Assembly (NCBI GenBank): GCA_031082315.1
Contig: JAVHLC010000003.1
Span: forward strand, 204,357-268,356
Reading direction: 5' to 3'
DNA length: 64,000 nucleotides
Origin: Thermodesulfobacteriota bacterium
Lineage (GTDB): Bacteria > Desulfobacterota > QYQD01
In this document: in pieces, positions 27,141-36,376 of the stretch
How positions within the stretch are numbered: the first letter of the stretch is position 1
Layout of the letters: the number at the start of each line of letters is the position of its first letter
Translations under genes and position numbers: made by a program
The notes under the pieces: generated by a model
Database searches by the model: none
Seen by the model: the letters and a program-made list of their open reading frames with translations, nothing else
What the model was told of the DNA's origin: nothing

Positions 27141-28024
27141 ACCCGTAAGAACTGACGCAGGGAAAATGCGCTCACCGTTGCGCAGAGAATTATACTGCCC
27201 GCTATGATACCGGTTACAACGGGTATAGGTAAAAATATCGGGCTAAAGAATCGTATAAAACCGGGGAAGTTGACCTGTGTCTTTAAAAACTCGAAGAGTG
27301 CGAATAAAGCCAGCATAGCCAGCCCTGATCCCACCAGTCCCTGCAGCATACCTTCCAGGACAAAGGGCCCCCGGATGAAGAAGTTGGTAGCGCCGACAAG
27401 TCGCATGGTTTCCAGTTCATTACGCCGCAGATAGATGGTCAGCTTGATGGTGTTAGAGACGACAAATATGGTGGTAAGGAGTAATAAGCCCCCGATAGCA
27501 AGGGTTGTAAGCCGGGTAAAATCTGCTGCCTGGCGCAATCTTTCCACCCATTCCTTCCCGTAATATACATCTGTTATTCCAGGCAGGGAGGTTAACTCAG
27601 AAACTAGCGGACGGATGCGTTCCAGATTATGCATGGTCCCCGTCACCTCAATTTCCAGGGTGGGGGGGAGAAAATCTTCGCCCAGGCCGGCCAGGATATC
27701 TTTCTCATCTTGAAATTGTTGCACAAGCCTTTGGTACCCTTCCTGACTGGTAATGTATCGTATTTTGGCCACGCCACGCAGTTTAAGGACTTTCGCCTTG
27801 AGATTTTCGATGTCCTCAGGAGGGAGAGCCGGATCGATATAGGTCACGATGCGTATCTCGCGGCTGTAGTTTTCCGCCAGGCGGTGGAGGTTGAAGTAAA
27901 TCAGGGTTGACAGTCCGAAGATGAGGACGACAAAGGCTATAGTCAGGGCGGTCATTAAGTGGGATAACCAGTTACCCCGCATGTTGGAGAAGGTTCTGGG
28001 GATTATATACGGAATGATGCTCAA
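27137..28024 (-). CDS. ftsX: Cell division ABC permease FtsX
   Basis: A 295-aa membrane protein with the FtsX layout: short cytoplasmic N-terminus, TM1 (about 22-46), a periplasmic domain (REIRIVTYIDPALPPEDI to LPGITDVYYGKEWV), then three TM helices near 170-195, 220-245 and 265-290 with the motif NTIKLTIYLRRNELETMRLVGAT. It couples ATP use by FtsE to septal hydrolase activation by EnvC. It overlaps both neighbours by 4 bases, so the trio is translationally coupled. Confidence 0.94.
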   Translation of the reverse strand: MSIIPYIIPRTFSNMRGNWLSHLMTALTIAFVVLIFGLSTLIYFNLHRLAENYSREIRIVTYIDPALPPEDIENLKAKVLKLRGVAKIRYITSQEGYQRLVQQFQDEKDILAGLGEDFLPPTLEIEVTGTMHNLERIRPLVSELTSLPGITDVYYGKEWVERLRQAADFTRLTTLAIGGLLLLTTIFVVSNTIKLTIYLRRNELETMRLVGATNFFIRGPFVLEGMLQGLVGSGLAMLALFALFEFLKTQVNFPGFIRFFSPIFLPIPVVTGIIAGSIILCATVSAFSLRQFLRV

Positions 28025-28686
28025 TTTACGATCCTGCCTTGATCCAGAATGATCACTCTTTTGGCCGTAGAACGAATCAATTCCTGGTTGTGCGTAGCAA
28101 AGATGACCGTAGTGCCGCGGGCGCTGATTTCATTAAAAAGTGACATGATATCCGCAGCGCGTCCGGCATCCAGGTTCCCGGTCGGTTCATCTGCTAAAAG
28201 CACTAAAGGGTCATTTACCACGGACCGGGCAATAGCTACCCGTTGTTGCTCGCCCCCGGAGAGACGGCGTGGATATATGCGTTTTTTGATTTCCAATCCC
28301 AGGCTTTTCAAGACCTGATCGACTTTATGCTCTATGACCGATTTTTTTACGCCGCATACTTCCATAGCCAGGGCCACATTTTCAAAAACGGTCAGATTTT
28401 CTATCAATTTAAAATCCTGGAAGACCATTCCCATCCGTCGCCTGAGATACGGGATTTTGTAATTGGACAGGCGCCGCAGGTTTATCCCATCTACCCAGAC
28501 CTCGCCTTTGGTGGAACGTTCGAGGCATAGCATGACCTTGAGCAGTGTCGTCTTTCCCGCCCCGCTCGGTCCGTTGACAAAGAGAAATTCCCCCTTGCCT
28601 ATACGGAGATTAATGTCTTCAAGGACGGTGAGGTCTTGCTCGTAAGACTTATAGACATGCTTTAATTCAATTAGGGGGGAGTCCAT
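28021..28686 (-). CDS. ftsE: Cell division ATP-binding protein FtsE
   Basis: An ABC ATPase of 221 aa from ATG 28686 (or 229 aa from an in-frame TTG at 28710, which has a better AGGA upstream). Walker A is NGPSGAGKTTLL, the signature is RLSGGEQQRVAIARS, Walker B is LLADEPTGNLDA, and the H-loop is ATHN. It is the first gene of the minus-strand division/envelope run ftsE-ftsX-envC-ctpA-yibQ-kinase. Confidence 0.95.
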   Translation of the reverse strand: MDSPLIELKHVYKSYEQDLTVLEDINLRIGKGEFLFVNGPSGAGKTTLLKVMLCLERSTKGEVWVDGINLRRLSNYKIPYLRRRMGMVFQDFKLIENLTVFENVALAMEVCGVKKSVIEHKVDQVLKSLGLEIKKRIYPRRLSGGEQQRVAIARSVVNDPLVLLADEPTGNLDAGRAADIMSLFNEISARGTTVIFATHNQELIRSTAKRVIILDQGRIVN

Positions 28687-28858
28687 TTTCTTTTTTAAAG
28701 TTATCGGCAAAAGTTGTCCTGATTATAATGATGACCGCATTATTGTGCAAGTATTTACTCCCCCCATGTGGGTTTTTTAACTTTTTCACTATCAATCAGA
28801 ATAGTTGGAAAATAATAAAAGAGTTTGATATAATTCAAATGACAATTCATTATGGTTT

Positions 28859-29053
28859 AGTTTCCATCCGGAAATCCAGAGATTCCGGATGGAGCAATCA
28901 GCGCTCAGCTATTAGCATGAAGCCGGTCCACCGTTCACTGTTGACCGTTTACCGAAAGAAAATGTCGGACAACGGTTAACGGATAACAAACATGCTGACG
29001 GCTAATAGCTGACCGCTGATTGCCTGGAGACGGAAACAGCAGTTCCCGGATGC
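28859..29053. repeat. CCGGAAA-ended interspersed repeat (second copy)
   Basis: The same family as 506-657: it starts TTTCCATCCGGAAA with ATTCCGGATGGAGCA, and ends GGAAACAGCAGTTCCCGGATG. The middle contains extra inverted words (ACGGTTAACGG, GCTGACGG). It fills the intergenic region between the divergent ftsE and PfkB genes. No gene is seen in it. Confidence 0.6.
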
Positions 29054-29090
29054 AAACGCTTTAGTACACTCGCAACCATCGGCATCTCAT

Positions 29091-30059
29091 ATGTATGACG
29101 TGATCGGCTTTGGGGCCTTGAATCTGGATTATATCTATTCCGTAGATAGTCTAAACATCCTTTCACACGAACTTCCTTTGCAGCCCGGACAGGAGATATT
29201 TTATAGTGAGCGCCTCTTTCCCAGGGTCAAAGCCCTGATAGAAAAATACGGCAAATTGAAGAGGACCTCCGGCGGCGGTTCGGCCGCCAACACCATTTTT
29301 GCCCTGGCCCGGATGGGTTTTAAAACCGGATTTATCGGGAAGGTAGGTCAGGATGAGGCCGGAGCCCTGCTGCTAAAGTCTCTCGGCAAAGTTGACGCCC
29401 GTCACATCCGGCGGCAGGGTAAAAGCGGGGCCTGTCTCATCGTTATAGATAAGCGTGAAGATCGATCTATAATAGCCTTTCCCAATACAAATAAGACGGT
29501 GACCGCAGGGAAGAAAGACATAACCTCCGCGAATAAGACGAGATTTTTACATTTTTCCTCTTTTGTAGGGCAAAAATCGCTCTCATCCCAGATCAGATTG
29601 GCCGAAAATCTCCCTTCACAGGTGAGATTGAGTTTCGATCCGGGAGAGATTTATGCCGGCAAGGGGTTAAAAGAGATATTCCCTATCATCCATAAGAGTT
29701 TTGTCCTCTTTTTGACGGATCGAGAGATACAGAAACTGACCGGGAAGCGCTACAAGGCAGGCTGCCGGGAGCTTTTGACCATGGGGCCTTCTATTCTGGT
29801 CTGCAAGCGGGGAAGAGAAGGGTCGTATGTCCTCTCTCGCGAAGAGGAATTTAATGTGCCGGCGGAAGAGGTCCCGGTAGTGGACAACACCGGGGCGGGC
29901 GACGTATATAATGCCGGTTTTCTGGCCGGACTTCTTATGGAGCAGTCCTTGAGGCCGTGTGGCCTTTTCGCTACCAGAATGGCGGCCAAGAGCGTAACCG
30001 GCTATGGGCGGAGCAGGTATCCTACGCGCAAAGACCTGACAATTTTTTTTCAGATTTAA
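29091..30059 (+). CDS. PfkB-family carbohydrate kinase
   Basis: A 322-aa ribokinase-like enzyme. The N-terminal PfkB signature region is GGGSAANTIFALARMG, followed by GKVGQDEAG. The C-terminal signature VDNTGAGDVYNAGFLAGLL has the catalytic Asp in GAGD. The substrate (sugar, nucleoside or other) cannot be read from sequence. It is followed at about 220 bp by a formyltransferase-like gene on the same strand. Confidence 0.88.
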   Translation: MYDVIGFGALNLDYIYSVDSLNILSHELPLQPGQEIFYSERLFPRVKALIEKYGKLKRTSGGGSAANTIFALARMGFKTGFIGKVGQDEAGALLLKSLGKVDARHIRRQGKSGACLIVIDKREDRSIIAFPNTNKTVTAGKKDITSANKTRFLHFSSFVGQKSLSSQIRLAENLPSQVRLSFDPGEIYAGKGLKEIFPIIHKSFVLFLTDREIQKLTGKRYKAGCRELLTMGPSILVCKRGREGSYVLSREEEFNVPAEEVPVVDNTGAGDVYNAGFLAGLLMEQSLRPCGLFATRMAAKSVTGYGRSRYPTRKDLTIFFQI

Positions 30060-30276
30060 CCACAGAGGGCACAGAGAAAGAGATAGCATTAAAAAAGATC
30101 TCCCAAAATCCTTGTAACATTTTAGCTGTTTGAAAACATTGGATCACTCCAGCTTTCAAGGGCCTGAAATGCTGCATGATTCTTAAATTTGGAACTCATG
30201 AACTCATGAAGAAGAATACTGTTCTATTCCTGATTTCTTGATTTCGAGATTCATTCATATAAAAGGAGAATATCTC

Positions 30277-31071
30277 GTGTCTTACCTGATAGGCTGGTTT
30301 TCTACCGGACGGGATAAGGCGGCCAGGGATTTGCTCAGCACGGCCTATGAGAATATGCGAAGCGGCTTTATCCCTGCCGCCATCGAGTATGTCTTTTGCA
30401 ATCGCAATATGGGTGAAAGCGCTGAAAGCGACAAGTTTCTGGAACTCACCCGGGATCTTGGTCTTAAGACAATTACCTTCTCATCCAGAGATTTTTTGCC
30501 TGAAGAGAAAAGGCAGTCCATGGAAAGATGGCGCGCCCTTTACCACCGGGCGGTTATGGAGCGGATCAGTAACTTCCGGAATAATCTCATCATGCTGGCC
30601 GGATACATGCTTATTGTCAGCCCGGAAATGTGCCGGAGACATGCCATAATCAACCTTCATCCTGCGGCCCCTAAGGGACCGGCCGGCACGTGGCAGGAGG
30701 TCATCTGGAAGCTCATTAATCAAAAAGCGGGTGAAACCGGGGTAATGATACACGTAGTTACCGAGACCCTTGACGAAGGCCCTCCTATAACGTATTGTAC
30801 ATTTCCGATTTTTGGGGGAGGATTTGATCCTCTTTGGGCTGAGCTACGAAGCAAACTTGGAACTCATACCTTACAGGAACTAATAGCCGCAGAGGGAGAA
30901 TCCAACAAACTATTTCAACGCATCCGGCAGGAAGGGGTAAGACGGGAGATCCCTTTAATTGTCCTGACCCTGAAGACTCTGGCCGAAGGGAAAGTAGAAA
31001 TAAGCGGGAAAAACGCCCTTGCCCCGTATTGTTTAAATAAGGAAATCGATGCCTATCTACAAATTAGCTAG
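30277..31071 (+). CDS. Formyltransferase-fold protein (PurN-like)
   Basis: A 264-aa protein starting at GTG 30277 with AAGGAG about 8 bases upstream. It has the formyl-THF transferase fold signature NLHPAAPKGPAGTW (around residue 125), resembling the N-x-H-P-x-x-P loop of PurN, and VIHVV-like T-E-T-L-D-E-G-P (ETLDEGPPI). It is longer than PurN by a C-terminal extension (about residues 190-264), so it is probably not the purine enzyme. The true acceptor is unknown. Confidence 0.75.
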   Translation: MSYLIGWFSTGRDKAARDLLSTAYENMRSGFIPAAIEYVFCNRNMGESAESDKFLELTRDLGLKTITFSSRDFLPEEKRQSMERWRALYHRAVMERISNFRNNLIMLAGYMLIVSPEMCRRHAIINLHPAAPKGPAGTWQEVIWKLINQKAGETGVMIHVVTETLDEGPPITYCTFPIFGGGFDPLWAELRSKLGTHTLQELIAAEGESNKLFQRIRQEGVRREIPLIVLTLKTLAEGKVEISGKNALAPYCLNKEIDAYLQIS

Positions 31072-31073
31072 TG

Positions 31074-31195
31074 TTCATCCGGAAACTGCCGTTTCCGAAT
31101 GAAAGCTCTCAGCGATCAGCTTTCAGCCGTAAGCAAAAAATAAGACAAACAACAGCTTAAGCTGAAAGCGGATAGCTGACTGCTGACCGCTCGGT
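31074..31195. repeat. Partial CCGGAAA-family repeat
   Basis: TTCATCCGGAAACTGCCGTTTCCGAATG begins three bases after the formyltransferase stop, then comes an AGCTGA-rich core. It is a shortened relative of 506-657. Confidence 0.5.
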
Positions 31196-31197
31196 AA

Positions 31198-31465
31198 TGT
31201 CAAAAGTTATATGAAAAACAAGCCACAGAGGACACAGAGCACACAGAGCAACGTAAAGAAATCAAAAGAAAAAGACAGAGCAGCTAAGAAAAAAGCAGAT
31301 TTATGGGCACTTCCGTGACCTGTGTACCCTCAAGGGCTGTGATTGAGCCATTTTCTGGGGGACAACAAGAGCATTGGAGAAACTGGGGAGGGGAGGAACC
31401 AAATTGTGCTTTAACCTACTGATACCTCTGTGTTCTCTGTGCTCTCTGTGGCAAAAGTTTTGACA
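31198..31465. mobile_element. About 268-bp MITE-like element, TGTCAAAA family
   Basis: It starts TGTCAAAAGTT..CCACAGAGGACACAG and ends CTCTCTGTGGCAAAAGTTTTGACA, so the ends are inverted copies. The interior is alignable, in inverse orientation, to the element at 34716-34982, which has nearly the same length. No open reading frame of note. It fills most of the 31072-31494 gap. Confidence 0.65.
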
Positions 31466-31494
31466 GTACGGACCGCTCTTCAAGGGAAACAGAT

Positions 31495-32577
31495 ATGAAA
31501 ACCGTCCAACTGAACATCGATTGCGAAGGTCCCATCACCAAAAACGACAATGCCTTTGAGCTATGTCAGGCCTTTGTCCCGAAGGGGGATAACTTCTTCG
31601 CTCTCATTAGTAAGTACGATGACTTTCTGGCGGACATCGAGAAGAAGCCGGGCTATCAGGCCGGTGACACCCTTAAGTTAATTCTGCCCTTTCTGAAGGC
31701 ATTTGGCCTGACTCACCAGCAGATGATAGACTATTCGCGCTCGCACCTCATCCTCCTGCCCGGGGCCAAAGAGACCCTGCAGCAGGTCATGGAGATTATG
31801 CCCACATTTATTATAAGCACCAGTTATGAGCCATATCTCGAGGCCCTTTGCCAGGTCACCGGGTTTCCATTCAGCCAGATTTACTGTACTAAAATAGATA
31901 TGGATCAATATAGCCTGCCTGAAGACGAGCAGGAATATCTGAGAAAGGCGGCTGCCGAGATTGCAGATATGCCCATGCTGGAATGGGAGATTGACGTTGA
32001 CGGGTCATATGAGCTCTCTCCCCATAGCCAGGATACTATCCAACGTCTCGCGGCAATCTTCTGGGAAGAGATATGCTCTATGGAGGCCGGACGATTACTG
32101 GCTGAGACCAAGACCATCGGTGGGAGGGCCAAGGCCCGGGCTGTTTTGGATAGTCTGAAAATAACGAACAATGACCTCTCACGGGTCATGTATCTGGGCG
32201 ACAGTATCACAGATGTCGAGGCCCTGGACCTGGTCAGGGACGGCGGCGGCCTGAGCGTAAGCTTTAACGGGAATGGATATGCGGTCCGATCGGCTGAAAT
32301 ATGCTGTCTGTCCGGGCAGGCCTCGATTATTTTCCTTCTTGCCGCACTCTTCAAAAAGGGCGGGAAGAACCTGGTCTTGGAGGTAGCTGATAATTGGAGT
32401 ATCGAGAGATTGAAAGACCTCAAAGAGGCTCAGTATCTGCTGACACCACCGGCAACCGGCCAGACTGGTTTTCCCAGGCTGGAAATCATTAACGAAAAAA
32501 ACAGGGAAAGACTGGTACAGGAAAGCGAGACCTTTCGTAAGGAAGTCCGCGGTATGGCCATCGGATCCCTTGGCTAG
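31495..32577 (+). CDS. HAD-superfamily hydrolase, archaeal EhaR-like type
   Basis: A 360-aa haloacid-dehalogenase-fold protein. Motif I is NIDCEGPITKND (Asp9 nucleophile, but Glu instead of Asp at +2), and motif IV is YLGDSITDVEAL. A large insertion lies between them. It resembles the archaeal HAD-like proteins named after energy-converting hydrogenase A subunit R (COG4030 type), whose function is unproven. It is not linked to hydrogenase genes here. Confidence 0.7.
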   Translation: MKTVQLNIDCEGPITKNDNAFELCQAFVPKGDNFFALISKYDDFLADIEKKPGYQAGDTLKLILPFLKAFGLTHQQMIDYSRSHLILLPGAKETLQQVMEIMPTFIISTSYEPYLEALCQVTGFPFSQIYCTKIDMDQYSLPEDEQEYLRKAAAEIADMPMLEWEIDVDGSYELSPHSQDTIQRLAAIFWEEICSMEAGRLLAETKTIGGRAKARAVLDSLKITNNDLSRVMYLGDSITDVEALDLVRDGGGLSVSFNGNGYAVRSAEICCLSGQASIIFLLAALFKKGGKNLVLEVADNWSIERLKDLKEAQYLLTPPATGQTGFPRLEIINEKNRERLVQESETFRKEVRGMAIGSLG

Positions 32578-32610
32578 TCCAGACAAACCAGTTTCTATAT
32601 AACCGGAGAA

Positions 32611-34239
32611 TTAAGTGGCCTCTTTTTCCTTCCAGTACGGATTGGCCAGGTCTTCAAAAGCAGTCATCGCCGCTACCGCCCCTTGGCCGACAGCAGTCAC
32701 AATCTGCTTGACTCCACCGGTAATGTCACCGACGGCGTAGATGCGCGGCACATTGGTTCTCTGCCGGCGGTCAGCCTTTACGTAACCGGCCTCGTCCAGT
32801 TCCACGCCCGTTTTTTTGGCTAATTCATTTACCGGTTCGTAGCCTATGGATATAAAGACGCCATCCACCGGCATTTCTTCCGTCTTTCCAGTTTTTGTAT
32901 CCTCAATACGCACGCCGGTGACCGTCTTGTCACCCAGTATCTCATGCACCCCTGAGTTCCAGGACACCGGAATCTTCCGGCTGAAAAGACTTTCCTGGAG
33001 GCGCAATTCAGCGCGAAGTTTATCCTTGCGATGGACAAGTGTTACACCGACTCCGAGACTATCCAGATAAAGGGCCTCGGTTACAGCGCTGTTTCCGCCG
33101 CCGACCATGATGACCTTCTTCCCCTTATAAAAATAGCCGTCGCAGGTAGCGCAGTAACTCACTCCCCGGCCATAAAGGCGTTCCTCACCGGGCACGCCCA
33201 GCTTACGGTGTTTGGCCCCGGTGGCCAGGATGACCGCCCGGCATATATATTTGCCCCTGTTTGTGCCGACTTTAATCTGTTCATCCGGTTTTATCTCCAG
33301 AACCTCTTCACCTTGATGGATATGGGCATATTGGCGGGCATGCTGGGCCATTAAATCCACCAGAGACTTACCGGCCACACGTGTAAGCCCGGGATAATTT
33401 TCGACGACCGGTGTCAGGGCCACCTGTCCGCCCACGACCCCTTTTTCCAGGACCACGCATTTCAGGCCGCTTCTTTCACCATATATCGCGGCAGTCAGCC
33501 CTCCGGGACCGGCTCCCACGATAACTATGTCCACATGTACCTCTTCCCCCTCCCGGATAAGCGGAGGCAATCCGGCGGCCGGTTCCTGCAAGGTCAAAAC
33601 CTTCTCGATAAAGGCATCCTGAGTGTCCACGCCGAGGGAAACCGTCTTCCCGTTAATCACCGTATGGGGGACAGAGGAAACCCCGTACTTGACGGCCAGG
33701 TCTTCATTTTCTGAGGCCTCGACTATCTCTGCCGTTATTAAATCCGGCCTTTCCAGGGCGGAGGCAACCGCCACAGCCACCTGCTGTGGGCAGTACGGTC
33801 AGGTAGGGGTGACGAAGACCTGTATATGGCGGCTTTCTTTGAGTGCAGCCAGCCGCTCCCGGGCGGAGGAAGAAAGGATCGTCTTTCCCACAGAGGTCAT
33901 GACGATGGTGTCCAGAAAGGAGCGCATCTCTTCCCCGGCCGGTGAACCGGTATAGCGGATATGATAGGCGGCAGGATCTATAAGGATAGTTGGTGACCGG
34001 CTGACATCATATTTTTTCGAGACCTCACCGCCTAATTCATGAAATTCAGGGATAATCTTGGGAGTTAATTTCCCCAGTTCTTTGATCAGCGCCATGGTAA
34101 AGCGATTGAAGGGATCGTTTTCTCCTTCCCGGGTGAAGACGTAGACAGGGACTTCCTTTTTCAATATGTCAAACTTCTTTTTTAATATCTCTTCCTTGTC
34201 CTGCTGAATCACCTTCGCCTTTTTTTTGCCGCCAAACAT
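32611..34239 (-). CDS. Selenoprotein: disulfide oxidoreductase-thioredoxin reductase fusion with in-frame UGA (Sec)
   Basis: Read through a TGA at 33799-33801, one 542-aa protein is formed. Residues about 20-120 are a thioredoxin fold without CxxC (cis-Pro in SRSPTIL). About 135-210 is a second thioredoxin fold whose redox motif is T-U147-P-Y-C150-P instead of CPYC, with cis-Pro in SSVPHT. About 233-535 is a thioredoxin-reductase-like flavoprotein with FAD motif VGAGPGG (242-247), the redox pair C363-ATC-366, and the NAD(P)H motif VGGGNSA. The TGA sits precisely at the first catalytic Cys, both sides are in one frame, and a SECIS-like hairpin follows. ATG 34239 follows AAGGGAG. The enzyme should pass electrons from NAD(P)H via FAD to a Sec/Cys pair. 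Usual gene calling would split it. Confidence 0.88.
33771..33801 (-). promoter_or_regulatory. UGA selenocysteine codon and bacterial SECIS-like hairpin
   Basis: On the minus strand the UGA (33799-33801) is followed by 9 bases and then a perfect 7-bp stem CCACAGC/GCUGUGG (33783-33789 with 33771-33777) around the loop AGGUG. A GGU in the apical loop about 17 bases after UGA matches the SelB-binding SECIS layout known from E. coli fdhF. Confidence 0.85.
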
Positions 34240-34337
34240 TCGTTTCTCCCTTCCCATTGTCAACTATTGTCAAAAGATTAACCACAGAGCACACAGAGAA
34301 CACAGAGAAAATAAGAATATCAATAAATCAAAAAACG

Positions 34338-34685
34338 TCAGAACGTCAGAACCGTAAAACCTTCTTCCAGATACCGGGCTATACTGGGATGGCCGTTCAT
34401 TTCGTCGAGAAGCCTGAGACCCTGCTGCTTGGCCGCCTCCTGTGCGCCGGTCATGGCCGAACAGGCCTTGCACACCCCGTCAATTAGCCCCTCCTCTTTT
34501 ACTTTCTTAAAAAGGCCGGCAAAGGGTTTCTGCTCATCCATCAGGTCTTTTACAAACCGGGTGGCCTTGGTTTCGATGATTATTTTTGCCTCATGTCCTT
34601 GTTTTTTCATGTCTATGGCGTTCATCATGATATGGGCGAACACGCCTAAATCCTCGCTAAAGGCAAACAGGGCTATCTTTTTCAT
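34338..34685 (-). CDS. DsrE-like protein
   Basis: A 115-aa protein of the DsrE/DsrF-like fold (KKIALFAFSEDLGVFAHIMMNAIDM; AKIIIETKATRFVKDL). It has a conserved-looking GVCKACSAMTG motif, a Cys-x-x-Cys at the position where this family keeps its reactive cysteine. Family members carry or sense sulfane sulfur. It lies 98 bp upstream of the selenoprotein gene on the same strand, hinting at shared sulfur/selenium redox work. Confidence 0.82.
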   Translation of the reverse strand: MKKIALFAFSEDLGVFAHIMMNAIDMKKQGHEAKIIIETKATRFVKDLMDEQKPFAGLFKKVKEEGLIDGVCKACSAMTGAQEAAKQQGLRLLDEMNGHPSIARYLEEGFTVLTF

Positions 34686-34715
34686 ATAATCACCCCCTTT
34701 CTTTTAAAGAAGTAT

Positions 34716-34982
34716 TGTCAAAAAATTAACCACAGAGGACACAGAGAAAATAAAAATATCAATAAGTTAGAACAGATTTTGGCTCCTCCCCCTCTGTGAT
34801 CTCCTAATATTCTCGTCGGTGGTCCCAAAATACCTCCGGAACTGCTCTGGAGAGCATCGAGGTTCAACGAGCACTCAGAGAACTGGTTTTTTAAAACTGC
34901 TCTTTCATTTTTTTCTTATTTCTTGAAAATTCTCTCTTTCCTCAGTGTGCTCTGTGGTTTGTTTTTCATAAAACTTTTGACA
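34716..34982. mobile_element. About 267-bp MITE-like element, TGTCAAAA family (second copy)
   Basis: It begins TGTCAAAAAATTAACCACAGAGGACACAG and ends GTGCTCTGTGGTTTG..AAACTTTTGACA. Its interior aligns with the reverse complement of 31198-31465 (for example the GGCTCCTCCCC / GGTTCCTCCCC stretch). Partial ends of the same family occur at 34257-34310 and 35005-35045. The 34686-35130 gap holds nothing else. Confidence 0.65.
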
Positions 34983-35130
34983 TTACCTTTAAAGAAGTAT
35001 TATCAAAAATTTTACCGCAGAGGACGCAAAGAACACGGAGATATCATTTAAAGATATGTGGCGTCTGCGTCATCTTAATAAAATTCTGGCATGATTCATT
35101 TGGAGAAGGCAAGAGAAATCCCGCCGGGTC

Positions 35131-36186
35131 TTACCTGAGGCAGGCCCAGTATTTCTTATGCGCCTCCTTGGCCCGCTTGATAATCGCAGGGGCCTTGTCT
35201 TCGCCCGGAGGCGAGAAATCCCGGCCCAGGATGCCTGTCCCGGAAAGTTCATCTAACACGGCCCGAACCGATTCCTTCTGACCCATCACGTTATATCCGC
35301 CTTCTAAAACCAGGAGCAGACGTCCCTCGCAGCAGGTCCCGGCAATGTCCATGAGTATCCGGGTAAGCCCGGCAAAACCTTTTTCTGTAACCTGCATAGT
35401 TCCGAGGGGGTCCTTGTAGTAAATATCAAATCCGGCGGAAACCAGCACTATTTCCGGTTTATATTCCAGGGCCACCGGCCGCAGGATATTTTGGAAGATG
35501 GCCATGTACTCACTTTCGTCCTGACCGCCGGGAAGGGGTATGTTCACCGTATAGCCCTCACCCGCGCCTGAACCGGCCTCAGAGAAATCTCCCGTGCCCG
35601 GATAGTAAGGAAATTGATGGGTGGAAAAGTAGAGCACGTCCGGGCGGTCATAAAAGGAATGCTGTGTGCCATTACCATGGTGGATATCCCAATCTACAAT
35701 TAATATCCTCTTTAGCCCATAGCGGTTGATAAGATAATGGGCGCCCAAGGCTATATTGTTAAACAGGCAAAAACCCATGGCCTGGTCTGCCTCGGCATGG
35801 TGTCCCGGAGGCCGCACCAGGGCAAAACCATTGGTGATCTTTTTATCAAAAAGGGTATCGATAAGGGAAAAAACGCCCCCCACGGCCAGAAGGGCCACAT
35901 CATATGATGTCTCAGAGGTACGAGTATCGGGATCAAGGTAGGAAGACGCCTTGCCGGCCGTAGCGGCTATACGTTTGATATGTCCGTTGGTGTGGTTCCA
36001 GGAAAGTTCTTCGTGGGTGGCCGGTCGTGGTTCGACCTTAACAAATTTATCTTTAACATACGGTTCTTCAAAGAGTTCATAAATAGCCCGCAGGCGCTCC
36101 GGGCTTTCCACGTGATAGGAACCGGGGTCGTGCTCCATGTATCTATTGTCAGCCACAATACCTGTCTTTGTTGAAGGTTCAGGCAT
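35131..36186 (-). CDS. Histone-deacetylase-family zinc amidohydrolase
   Basis: A 351-aa arginase/deacetylase-fold enzyme. The active-site His pair is in VRPPGHHAE, zinc ligands are in IVDWDIHHGNGTQ (Asp and His) and SAGFDIYYKDPLG (Asp), and GGYN near the end completes the pocket. Bacterial members act on acetylated polyamines or acetyl-lysine-like amides; the substrate is unknown. ATG 36186 follows GGGGGGAG and is preferred over the codon at 36282. Confidence 0.92.
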   Translation of the reverse strand: MPEPSTKTGIVADNRYMEHDPGSYHVESPERLRAIYELFEEPYVKDKFVKVEPRPATHEELSWNHTNGHIKRIAATAGKASSYLDPDTRTSETSYDVALLAVGGVFSLIDTLFDKKITNGFALVRPPGHHAEADQAMGFCLFNNIALGAHYLINRYGLKRILIVDWDIHHGNGTQHSFYDRPDVLYFSTHQFPYYPGTGDFSEAGSGAGEGYTVNIPLPGGQDESEYMAIFQNILRPVALEYKPEIVLVSAGFDIYYKDPLGTMQVTEKGFAGLTRILMDIAGTCCEGRLLLVLEGGYNVMGQKESVRAVLDELSGTGILGRDFSPPGEDKAPAIIKRAKEAHKKYWACLR

Positions 36187-36310
36187 ATTAGTTCTCCCCC
36201 CTATAGAATAGGACGCAGATTTTCGCTGATTTTCAGAGAAAAATAATTTATAAGATATTAATCCGCCCAAGCGGACATTCATTTGCGTATGATATAATTT
36301 AAAAAGCCCC

Positions 36311-36343
36311 GTAGGGTGGGCACAGCATTATCGTGCCCACCAA
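36311..36343. repeat. GTGGGCAC palindrome (REP-like), copy 1
   Basis: GTAGGGTGGGCAC..GTGCCCACC, a 9-bp perfect stem with a 9-base loop (AGCATTATC). The first of at least nine copies or half-copies between here and 43.8 kb. Confidence 0.75.
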
Positions 36344-36376
36344 GACCATTATAATTATACATTATATCAGTTAGCG

